Source: Actinophytocola sp036555685
GTDB lineage: Bacteria > Actinomycetota > Actinomycetes > Mycobacteriales > Pseudonocardiaceae
Length of the DNA stretch: 29,092 bases
Direction: 5' to 3'
NCBI RefSeq assembly: GCF_036555685.1
Contig: NZ_DATBKY010000182.1
Span: forward strand, 1-29,092
Positions 1-6,145 of this stretch are shown in pieces. The notes below the pieces were generated by a model, which was given only the letters and a program-made list of their open reading frames with translations, searched no databases and was not told the DNA's origin. The translations under genes and the position numbers were made by a program. Each line of letters begins with the position of its first letter. The stretch's first letter is position 1.

Positions 1-1
1 C

Positions 2-637
2 GTCGACGGGGACGGCACCGCGGACGGCGTGGCTCTCGACTTCGACGGCGACGGCCGCGTCGACGACGTCATGTGGGACTCCGACGGGGACGGCATCGCC
101 GACACCGCGGTGCTCGACCTCGACGACGACGGCAAGGCCGAAGCCGAGTACTCCGACCCGACCGGCATGGGCACGTGGAACGAGGAGGGCCGCGGCACCA
201 GCCCGGACGCCTCCTCGCAGCCGCAGCCCCAGCCGCAGCCCACCCCGCAACCGCAGCCCGAACCCGGCCCGGAGGACACCGGCGGCAACACGGATGCCGG
301 CTCCGGCAGCGACTACGAGCCCTACGGCGAGGGCGGCGACGAAGGCGGCGCCTCCCCGACCTCCAGCCAGGACGGCCCGGAGATTCCCGGCATGGGCTCG
401 GACGACCCGGAATCGGAAGACGGCTCAGCGGACGGCTCGGACGACACCCAAGGCGCCGACGAGGGCGAGTCCACGGACCCGACCGGCGGCTACGACCCGC
501 GCCCCGACGACGAAACCGAAGGCACCGACGACACCGACGAGGACACCGACGAGGGCGCCGGCCTGTTCGACAACCTCGAGGACGCTCCGGACGTCGACCG
601 CGACGCGCTCGGCGAGTGGTACCACGAGCTCAGCTAG
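2..637 (+). CDS. Asp/Gly-rich DGDG-repeat acidic protein, 3' part only
   Basis: The frame is open at the left edge of the window, so the true start lies outside it; a GTG at 29 is in frame but sits inside the repeat and is unlikely to be the start. The visible N-terminal part repeats D-x-D-G-D-G units (FDGDGRVDD, DSDGDGIAD, DLDDDGKAE), which resemble calcium-binding EF-hand or thrombospondin type-3 loops. A Pro-Gln linker (PQPQPQPTPQPQPEP) follows, then a long low-complexity acidic stretch, ending in a short ordered-looking tail, ALGEWYHELS. No membrane segment is visible. The stop TAG shares the tetranucleotide CTAG with the stop of the opposite gene. I do not recognise a named family with certainty; similar DGDG proteins are common as hypothetical proteins in actinobacteria. 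Calcium binding is inference. Confidence 0.7.
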   Translation, partial: VDGDGTADGVALDFDGDGRVDDVMWDSDGDGIADTAVLDLDDDGKAEAEYSDPTGMGTWNEEGRGTSPDASSQPQPQPQPTPQPQPEPGPEDTGGNTDAGSGSDYEPYGEGGDEGGASPTSSQDGPEIPGMGSDDPESEDGSADGSDDTQGADEGESTDPTGGYDPRPDDETEGTDDTDEDTDEGAGLFDNLEDAPDVDRDALGEWYHELS

Positions 638-1152
638 GCATCGGGATCCGCGACGCTGGTGGGGTCGGAGTTGTTGCGCCACCGCCGGCGTCCCGGCAGC
701 ACGAACCACAGCGTGACGAACAGGGCCGCGGCGAACGCGGCGATCAGCACGCCGCCCGCTGCGCCCAGCACCTGGCTGGTCAGCAGCAGGACCGTGAACG
801 TCATCGACACCGCGAGAAACGCCATGCCGGCGATCGCGAACTTGTTCGCCCACTCGATGATCATCGGCCGCTCGCCCTGCCGGAACAGCAGCCGGTGCCA
901 CGCCGCGGGCGCGCTCAGCAGCGCGACGGCCACCGTCGCGCTCAGCACGGCGATGAGGTGTACGACGTGCTGGAACGCCGTCGTCCGGGAGTAGGGCTCG
1001 GTGAACGCGACCGCGAGCAGGAAGCCGAACAGGAACTGCACGCCGGCCTGGGCCACCCGCAGTTCCTGCAGCAGTTCGCTGATGTTGCGCGTCAGCCGCT
1101 CGTTGTCGGACTCCTCCCGCGTCGCGGCGGTGTCCTCGATCTGACCAGCCAT
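634..1152 (-). CDS. DUF6328-like four-helix membrane protein
   Basis: A 172-residue protein with a charged N-terminus (residues 1-33) and four hydrophobic segments at about 35-51, 61-82, 103-126 and 129-152, ending in a basic, polar cytoplasmic-looking tail. The conserved-looking stretch NERLTRNISELLQELRVAQ followed by a membrane helix, and the loop FTEPYSRTTAFQ, match my memory of the actinobacterial DUF6328 family, whose function is unknown. The ATG at 1152 is used because no in-frame start lies further upstream. The gene converges on the DGDG protein with a 4-nt stop overlap. It appears monocistronic. Integral membrane location is well supported; any transport or signalling role would be a guess. 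Confidence 0.8.
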   Translation of the reverse strand: MAGQIEDTAATREESDNERLTRNISELLQELRVAQAGVQFLFGFLLAVAFTEPYSRTTAFQHVVHLIAVLSATVAVALLSAPAAWHRLLFRQGERPMIIEWANKFAIAGMAFLAVSMTFTVLLLTSQVLGAAGGVLIAAFAAALFVTLWFVLPGRRRWRNNSDPTSVADPDA

Positions 1153-1246
1153 CCCGCGGGAGTACCCGCCATGCCACAGCTAACGCGTCGACGGGCTCGG
1201 TTGTCCCTATTGTCCAAACAGGACGATCAAGCATGCCGAACCGTGG

Positions 1247-1774
1247 TCAGTGTGCGGCCGGGCCTTCGGGACCCCGCCCGAGCATCTCGAACGCCAGCAG
1301 CGTGACGCTGACCTGGACGGTGCCGGGGGTGTGCGGCGGCCGCGCCTGCTCGTGCATCTCGGCGGACAACTCGAGCAGCCGCGTGCGGGCGTCGGCCCAC
1401 TGCCGCGGGGTCAGCCAGAGGTCGCCCTCGGTGACGGCGCCGGTCTCGCCGGGCCGCCAGGCGGTGAGCCGGTACCGGAGGTTGGAGATCATCGCCTCGA
1501 CGAGCAGCGGCTGCGCGTCCTTCTGGTCGGAGAGCGGAGTGCCCTTGACCGCGCGGTAGAGCCGTTCCCGCCCACCGCGCTTCGGCCGGACCTCGTCGAG
1601 CACGACGAGCCCGGCCCGGTGGAGCGTGCGCAGGTGCTGGCTCGCGAGGCCGTGCGAGATGCCGAGCTCGGCGGCGAGGCCGGCGGCCGACATCGGGCCG
1701 CTCCACATCATCGTCAGCATGCGCAGCCGGGTGGGGTGGCCGAGCGCGCGCAGCACCGGGTCGACCTTGGTCAC
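1247..1774 (-). CDS. ArsR-family winged-helix regulator
   Basis: A 175-residue DNA-binding protein. The N-terminal part (DPVLRALGHPTRLRMLTMM) is the classic ArsR/HTH_20 opening helix. A helix-turn-helix follows at about 28-57 (AAGLAAELGISHGLASQHLR) and then a wing (LDEVRPKRGGRERLYRAV). There is no CxC or other obvious ArsR metal-thiolate motif in the recognition helix, so the ligand is probably not arsenic or cadmium. The C-terminal 90 residues look like a dimerisation or ligand region. The start is GTG at 1774, with an AATAAT box (1781-1786, minus strand) ending 6 nt upstream, suggesting a leaderless message. It is divergent from the MFS transporter with only 36 bp between the annotated starts, so it very probably controls that exporter and itself. 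Confidence 0.88.
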   Translation of the reverse strand: MTKVDPVLRALGHPTRLRMLTMMWSGPMSAAGLAAELGISHGLASQHLRTLHRAGLVVLDEVRPKRGGRERLYRAVKGTPLSDQKDAQPLLVEAMISNLRYRLTAWRPGETGAVTEGDLWLTPRQWADARTRLLELSAEMHEQARPPHTPGTVQVSVTLLAFEMLGRGPEGPAAH

Positions 1775-1816
1775 CGGTGGATTATTTCACCACCTAGTGA
1801 TTGCTAGGGTGTGGTG
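1775..1816. promoter_or_regulatory. Shared ArsR/MFS divergent promoter and operator
   Basis: The short divergent space holds an imperfect inverted repeat centred near 1800: CACCTAG, spacer TGATTG, CTAGGGTG. On the minus strand an AATAAT box lies 6 nt before the ArsR GTG. On the plus strand TAGGGT (1805-1810) lies 6 nt before the third of three tandem GTG codons (1817). The repeat covers the inferred plus-strand -10 and lies just upstream of the minus-strand box, so one bound dimer could shut both promoters. The operator assignment is inferred from position and symmetry. Confidence 0.5.
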
Positions 1817-3055
1817 GTGGACTTCCGTCGGGTATGGCTCGCGGACGCGATAAGCCAGCTGGGGACCCGGATGACGTTCCTCGCCGCGCCGCTGGTCGCG
1901 GTGCTGGCGTTGCACGCGTCCGCGTTCGAGGTGTCGCTGGTGTCGGCGTCCGAGTCGCTGGGGGCGTTGCTGTTCGGGCTCGTGGCCGGCGCGTGGATCG
2001 ACCGGCTGCGGTGCCGGCCGGTCCTGCTGGTCACCGACTTCGGCCGGTTCGCGGTGCTGTCGACGATCCCCCTCGCCACGTTGCTGGGCTCGCTGACGCT
2101 CGGCCATCTGTACCTGGTCATGTTCGTGCTCGGCACGCTGTCGATCTGGTTCACCGTCGCGCACCAGTCGTACCTGCCGCGCCTGCTGCCGCCCGAGGAG
2201 CTGATGTCGGCCAACGCGAAGCTGTCGGCGAACACGTCGGTGGCGGCGCTGGCGGGGGCGTCGGCGGGCGGGTTCCTCGTGCAGCTGCTGACCGCACCGC
2301 TCGTGTTCGCCATCGACGCGCTGAGCTACCTGTGGTCGGGTCTGTGGATCCGGTCGGTGCGCCACCGCGAGCCACCCGTCGAGCGCCGGCCGGACCGGCA
2401 CCTGCGGCGGGAGATCGCGGACGGCGTGCGGTTCGTCGCGCACCAGCCGGTGCTGCGCGCGATCGCTGGCCACACGGGGACGTTCGTGCTGTGGCAGTCC
2501 GCGAACGGTGCGGTGACGATCGTCTTCCTGGCGCGCACGCTCGGGCTCTCGGCGTGGGCGATCGGCGTGCTGAGCACGATCGGGCTGATCGGCGCGCTGC
2601 TCGCGGCCACGACCGCCGGGCGGCTGACCGCGCGGTTCGGCCAGGCGCGGGTGATGCTGGCGGCGGTCCTCTGGCTCGGGCCGGCGTACGTGATCCAGGG
2701 CTTCACGACGACGGGCTGGGGGCTCGCGTGGTTCGTGGTGAGCACGTTCCTGGCGAGCCTCGGCATCGTGCTGGTGGGCGTCACGGAGATGACGTGCCGG
2801 CAGCTCGTCTGCCCGCCGGAGCTGCTGGGCCGGGTGAACGCGACCATGGAGTTCATGATCTGGGCGACGGCGCCGGTCGGCGCGGTGCTCGGCGGCGGGC
2901 TCGCGACGTGGATCGGCGTGCGCGAGACGCTGTTCGTCGCCGGGGTTGGCGGCTGCCTCGCGGCCGCGTGGGTCGTGTTCTCGCCGCTGCGCCACATCCG
3001 CGACTTCGCCGACTCCGTCGGATCCCCGCGGCAGGGTCTCGAGCATGGCACCTGA
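1811..3055 (+). CDS. MFS efflux transporter
   Basis: A 414-residue major facilitator with about 12 hydrophobic segments. It has the typical opening FRRVWLADAISQLGTRMTFL and the motif-A-like loop AGAWIDRLRCRPVLL between helices 2 and 3. A long central basic loop, RHREPPVERRPDRHLRREI, separates the two halves. The overall pattern is that of the MFS_3/EntS-type exporters. Three GTG codons in tandem (1811, 1814, 1817) are all possible starts; a TAGGGT box ends immediately before 1811, so a leaderless transcript would favour 1817, shortening the protein by two residues. It is divergently paired with the ArsR regulator, which suggests ligand-induced export of a small toxic or signalling compound. 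The substrate cannot be told from sequence. Confidence 0.88.
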   Translation: MVVDFRRVWLADAISQLGTRMTFLAAPLVAVLALHASAFEVSLVSASESLGALLFGLVAGAWIDRLRCRPVLLVTDFGRFAVLSTIPLATLLGSLTLGHLYLVMFVLGTLSIWFTVAHQSYLPRLLPPEELMSANAKLSANTSVAALAGASAGGFLVQLLTAPLVFAIDALSYLWSGLWIRSVRHREPPVERRPDRHLRREIADGVRFVAHQPVLRAIAGHTGTFVLWQSANGAVTIVFLARTLGLSAWAIGVLSTIGLIGALLAATTAGRLTARFGQARVMLAAVLWLGPAYVIQGFTTTGWGLAWFVVSTFLASLGIVLVGVTEMTCRQLVCPPELLGRVNATMEFMIWATAPVGAVLGGGLATWIGVRETLFVAGVGGCLAAAWVVFSPLRHIRDFADSVGSPRQGLEHGT

Positions 3056-3064
3056 GCTGGCCGC

Positions 3065-3076
3065 CGGCACGTGCCG
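3065..3076. repeat. 12-bp perfect palindrome upstream of dusB
   Basis: CGGCACGTGCCG is a perfect palindrome in the 92-bp gap between the MFS gene and dusB. It could be a regulator site or part of the end of the MFS transcript. Such palindromes are not rare in GC-rich DNA. Confidence 0.3.
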
Positions 3077-3147
3077 CCGCCAGTGCCACAGCCGGGCGCG
3101 CACCGGCCGGCATGGAGCTGCGCACGGCCACCGGACACAATGGGTGA

Positions 3148-4281
3148 ATGCAGTCTGCCGGGACACCGCTGCGGATCGGCCCGTACGAGGTCGACCCGCC
3201 GGTGGTGCTCGCGCCGATGGCGGGGATCACGAACGTGGCGTTCCGCCGGCTGTGCCGCGAGTACGGCGCCGGCCTGTACGTCTGTGAGATGATCACCGCC
3301 CGCGCGGTGGTGGAGCGGGACCCGAAGACGCGCCACATGATGGCCTTCGACGAGGGCGAGTCGCCCCGGTCGATGCAGCTCTACGGCGTCGACCCGGCCA
3401 CCATGCGCGAGGCCGTGAAGATCATCATCGGCGAAGGCCTGGCGGACCACATCGACACCAACTGGGGCTGCCCGGTCGCGAAGGTGACCCGCCGGGGTGG
3501 TGGCGCGGCGCTGCCGTACAAGCGGCGGCTGTTCGCGAACATCATCGCCGCGTGCGTGGACGCCGCTTCCCCGCACGGCGTGCCGGTGACCGCGAAGTTC
3601 CGCGTGGGCATCGACGACGGGCACCACACGTACCTCGACGCCGGCCGCATCGCCGAGGCCGAGGGCGCCGCGGCGGTGGCGTTGCACGCGCGGACCGCCG
3701 CGCAGCGGTACTCCGGACAGGCCGACTGGACCCACATCGCCCGCCTCAAGGAAGCGGTGACGACGATCCCCGTGCTGGGCAACGGCGACATCTTCACCGC
3801 GGCGGACGCGCTCGCGATGATGGCGAAGACGTCCTGCGACGGCGTCGTGGTCGGTCGTGGGTGCCTCGGCCGGCCGTGGCTCTTCGGCGAGCTGCAGGCC
3901 GCGTTCGCCGGCGAGCCGGTCCCGCCGGGGCCGAACCTCGGCGAGGTCGCGAAGGTGCTGCGGCGCCACGCGGAGCTGCTGGTCGAGCACGACGGCGCCG
4001 AGAAGGCCATCCGTGACCTGCGCAAGCACATGGCGTGGTACTTCATGGGCTTCCCGGTCGGCTCCGGCCTCCGCCGCCGACTGGCGATGATCACCTCACT
4101 GTCCGAACTGGACGATCTGCTGTCCCAGCTGGACCAGACGGCACCGTTTCCCGAGGCGGCCGAGGGTCCGCGCGGCCGCCAGGGCTCCCCGGGCAAGGTC
4201 ACGCTGCCCTACGGCTGGCTCGACGACCCGGAGGACCCGAGCGTCCCGTTCGGCGCGGACCTCATGCACTCCGGTGGCTGA
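3148..4281 (+). CDS. dusB: tRNA-dihydrouridine synthase B
   Basis: A flavin (FMN) enzyme that reduces specific uridines in tRNA to dihydrouridine using NADPH; cytoplasmic. The 377-residue protein begins with the beta-barrel signature PPVVLAPMAGITNVAFRRL and contains the catalytic-cysteine motif DTNWGCPVAKV (Cys108), the FMN/phosphate-binding end of the barrel (VLGNGDIF, GVVVGRGCLGRPW), and the C-terminal helical domain with LRKHMAWYFMG. A C-terminal extension of roughly 50 residues follows the helical domain. The ATG at 3148 is chosen because the DusB fold starts directly after it; a CACAAT box ends 6 nt upstream, compatible with leaderless transcription. In M. tuberculosis the homologue Rv0823c sits next to the LCP gene Rv0822c, the same neighbourhood as here, although two extra genes intervene. 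Confidence 0.95.
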   Translation: MQSAGTPLRIGPYEVDPPVVLAPMAGITNVAFRRLCREYGAGLYVCEMITARAVVERDPKTRHMMAFDEGESPRSMQLYGVDPATMREAVKIIIGEGLADHIDTNWGCPVAKVTRRGGGAALPYKRRLFANIIAACVDAASPHGVPVTAKFRVGIDDGHHTYLDAGRIAEAEGAAAVALHARTAAQRYSGQADWTHIARLKEAVTTIPVLGNGDIFTAADALAMMAKTSCDGVVVGRGCLGRPWLFGELQAAFAGEPVPPGPNLGEVAKVLRRHAELLVEHDGAEKAIRDLRKHMAWYFMGFPVGSGLRRRLAMITSLSELDDLLSQLDQTAPFPEAAEGPRGRQGSPGKVTLPYGWLDDPEDPSVPFGADLMHSGG

Positions 4282-4351
4282 CCCCGATCCGGCCCGCGCC
4301 GTATGCGGCAGCGGTTAACCTGCAAGCAGGACAACGAGCTCGGGGGAGAGC

Positions 4352-4822
4352 ATGCGACGCACGCACCGGTTCCTCGTGGCGGCCGCCCTCGGCCTGCTGC
4401 TGACCGGTTGCAGCACGCGGATCGACGGCACCCCGGCGCCGGTGACCGCGGCCTCCTCGGGCAACGACCGTGATCTGGTCAAGCAGTACTTCAAGGACCT
4501 GAACGAGTCGGGCGACGAGGGCACGTCGATGCAACGCGACTTCCTGCGCCGCACACAACATCCGGACTACACGGACAGGCTGTGCGATCTGGGCGATCTG
4601 GTCCTGCACATCGATCCGGCGATGTCGACGTTCCGGGAGGATCCGGGCTGGGTGCCGCCGGAGTCCCATTCGGCGGAACCGCCGCGCGGCACCATCTACG
4701 TGCTCGGGGTGTCGGTCAGCGTGCGCCAGCAGGGTGCCTTGCTCGGCGAGCAGATCGGCTCGCAGCGCGTGGTCGTGCTGGAGGGTAAGGCGTACGGCTT
4801 CTCGCCGTGCCCCACGGGGTGA
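4352..4822 (+). CDS. Small secreted lipoprotein, unknown function
   Basis: A 156-residue protein with a clear lipoprotein signal peptide: basic MRRTHR, hydrophobic core, and lipobox LLTGC with the acylated cysteine at residue 20. The mature part has a short low-complexity linker (TPAPVTAASSG) and then one compact domain of about 115 residues, starting with a helix (NDRDLVKQYFKDLNESGDEG) and including DRLCDLGDLVLHIDP and a beta-rich C-terminus (GTIYVLGVSVSVRQQG, SQRVVVLEGKAYGFSPC). Two cysteines, one in DRLCDL and one near the C-terminus, could form a disulfide outside the cell. A GGGGGAG ribosome site lies just before the ATG, and TAACCT at 4316-4321 is a possible -10. I do not recognise the family; location on the outer face of the membrane is well supported. 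Confidence 0.85.
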   Translation: MRRTHRFLVAAALGLLLTGCSTRIDGTPAPVTAASSGNDRDLVKQYFKDLNESGDEGTSMQRDFLRRTQHPDYTDRLCDLGDLVLHIDPAMSTFREDPGWVPPESHSAEPPRGTIYVLGVSVSVRQQGALLGEQIGSQRVVVLEGKAYGFSPCPTG

Positions 4823-4900
4823 CCGGCGCCCCGGCGAACTGATCGTCATCGCGTTCCGCAAGCGTGCCGTGCGGGCAAGGTCACTGGTATGGAGCAGTGC

Positions 4901-4997
4901 CGGTTCCACCACTAGGGGGAAATCGGAATCCACTTCGCCCAAGCCTCAAGGCGGGTCACCGCCGGGACGAAGAGTCCTAGGTAGGGAGGTGAGCGCG
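4901..4997 (+). promoter_or_regulatory. Structured 5' leader of the GGDEF gene (riboswitch-like candidate)
   Basis: The leader contains nested pairings. CTTCG (4933-4937) pairs with CGAAG (4968-4972). Inside it, CCC (4938-4940) pairs with GGG (4953-4955), and GCC (4943-4945) with GGC (4950-4952) around a TCAA loop. An alternative hairpin, GGCGG (4950-4954) with CCGCC (4959-4963), is mutually exclusive with the inner stem. The segment CCTC (4944-4947) can also pair with GAGG (4986-4989) in the ribosome site. This switch-like layout in front of a diguanylate cyclase suggests an RNA regulator, but I could not match it confidently to the c-di-GMP-I consensus or to any other named class. Confidence 0.4.
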
Positions 4998-5885
4998 GTG
5001 GCGGTACTCGACCCGGCCCGGCGGAACGCCGCATCTCAGGACGCGGCCTGGCGCGACCGGCGGATCAACGAGCCGACGGTGCCGATCCAGAACCCGGTCC
5101 GGCACTTCGAGAACGCCGGCCGCGTGGAGTCCGAGGACGCCACGAGCCTCATCGAGCTGTACAAGTCGGTCGCCGACCTGCTGGCCTCCCGCGGTGAGTA
5201 CAAGCAGGCCTACGAGCACCTGAGGTACGCCCTCGAGCTCGCCACGGACCGGGTCCAGCAGCCGCAGGTGCCCCAGCAGTTCCGCCTGGAGGTCGACCGC
5301 CTGCGCCGCGAGAACGCCGAGGCGCGCGAGCAGAGCATCCGCGACGCGCTGACCGCCAGCTACAACCGCCGCTACCTCGACGAGCGCCTGCTCGAGGTCG
5401 TCGAGCTGCAGGGCGGCATCCCGTCCGGAGGTCTGGCCGTCGCGCTGGTCGATCTGGACTGGTTCAAGAGCGTCAACGACACCTACGGCCACCTCGTCGG
5501 CGACCGCGTGCTGCAGCAGGTAGTGGAGCTGCTGCAGGTCGGCCTGCCCGACGGCGGCTTCTGCGCCCGGTACGGCGGGGAGGAGTTCGTGCTGATGCTG
5601 CCCGGTGTCGACGGCGTCACCGCGACCGCGACGGCCGAGGCGGCCCGGGCGCGCATCGAGCAGTTCCCGTGGTCGTCGATCGTCATCGGCCTGCGTGTGA
5701 CGGTCAGCATCGGAGTGGCACACCAGCCGCCGGCCGACGGCCGCACTCCCGTCAACCCCGAGCAGCAGCTGCGCAGTGCCGACGGGCTGCTCTACACGGC
5801 CAAGCAGTCGGGCCGGAACGCCGTCGCATACCGTGTGGGCGGCGAGGTTCGACTCTCCGGCGCGCCGGTCCGTCGGCCACGCTGA
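4998..5885 (+). CDS. Diguanylate cyclase, TPR-like N-terminus plus GGDEF domain
   Basis: Predicted to make cyclic di-GMP from two GTP. The first 80 residues after the start look like a short helical repeat (SLIELYKSVADLLASRGEYK, then AYEHLRYALELATDR), followed by a coiled linker (LEVDRLRRENAEAREQSIRD) that leads directly into a GGDEF domain. The domain has the DALTASYNRRYLDE opening, the metal/substrate motif DLDWFKSVNDTYGH and the signature GGEEF, so catalysis is plausible. No RxxD inhibitory site lies at the usual place, since the residues before GGEEF are PDGGFCARY. There are no membrane segments, so it is cytosolic. GTG at 4998 is chosen because GGGAGG (4984-4989) sits 8 nt upstream; GTG at 4989 overlaps that ribosome site. 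An EAL phosphodiesterase domain is absent. Confidence 0.88.
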   Translation: MAVLDPARRNAASQDAAWRDRRINEPTVPIQNPVRHFENAGRVESEDATSLIELYKSVADLLASRGEYKQAYEHLRYALELATDRVQQPQVPQQFRLEVDRLRRENAEAREQSIRDALTASYNRRYLDERLLEVVELQGGIPSGGLAVALVDLDWFKSVNDTYGHLVGDRVLQQVVELLQVGLPDGGFCARYGGEEFVLMLPGVDGVTATATAEAARARIEQFPWSSIVIGLRVTVSIGVAHQPPADGRTPVNPEQQLRSADGLLYTAKQSGRNAVAYRVGGEVRLSGAPVRRPR

Positions 5886-5905
5886 CGAAAACTCTCAGCG
5901 GCAGT

Positions 5906-5923
5906 TAGATAACGTTTGATCTA
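5906..5923. promoter_or_regulatory. Palindromic operator candidate
   Basis: TAGATAACGTTTGATCTA has 5-bp inverted arms (TAGAT/ATCTA), with the self-complementary core AACGTT off-centre between them. It is AT-rich in a GC-rich background and lies 21 bp after the GGDEF stop. It may be an operator for the LCP gene 220 bp downstream. No regulator can be named. Confidence 0.35.
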
Positions 5924-5931
5924 GGGCGCTC

Positions 5932-5951
5932 GCTAGCCCAATCGGGCTAGC
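5932..5951 (+). terminator. Hairpin after the GGDEF gene
   Basis: GCTAGCCC-AATC-GGGCTAGC is a perfect 8-bp stem with a 4-nt loop, 46 bp after the GGDEF stop. There is no U-run, as is common for actinobacterial terminators. It may end the lipoprotein/GGDEF transcript. The rest of the 5886-6145 gap holds the operator candidate just upstream and nothing else I can support. Confidence 0.5.
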
Positions 5952-6145
5952 AGGAGACCGCCAAACGCGCACTGAAAGTGGCTGAAAACGGATCTGCAGT
6001 CGTCACGGGTGCCATCCATCCGTACTATCTGGGCCCAGAACGACACGGTGAGTCGGCGACACTCCGGCCGTCTACAACGTCTTGATTAAGAAAGCGGCAC
6101 GAACAGTGCTGTTGCACAGGTTGGCGCGAGCGGAAGGGAGATGGG

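Noticed and set aside
1787..4029. Long minus-strand frames opposite the MFS gene and dusB
   Set aside because: Arg/Pro/His-rich translations without fold features; the opposite strand encodes textbook MFS and DusB sequences.
4734..4997. Upstream extension of the GGDEF protein to an ATG at 4734
   Set aside because: It would overlap most of the lipoprotein's 3' end, its translation is Arg/Ser-rich without family features, and a proper ribosome site precedes the GTG at 4998.
4921..4997. Direct assignment of the GGDEF leader as a c-di-GMP-I (GEMM) riboswitch
   Set aside because: Only GGGACG-type fragments agree with the consensus; the conserved GGGCAAACC segment and the second-stem receptor are not recognisable, so a class name would be unsupported.
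6009..6089. A 26-codon frame (GTG...TAA) in the gap before the LCP gene
   Set aside because: No -10 box at leaderless distance, no ribosome site and no recognisable peptide pattern.
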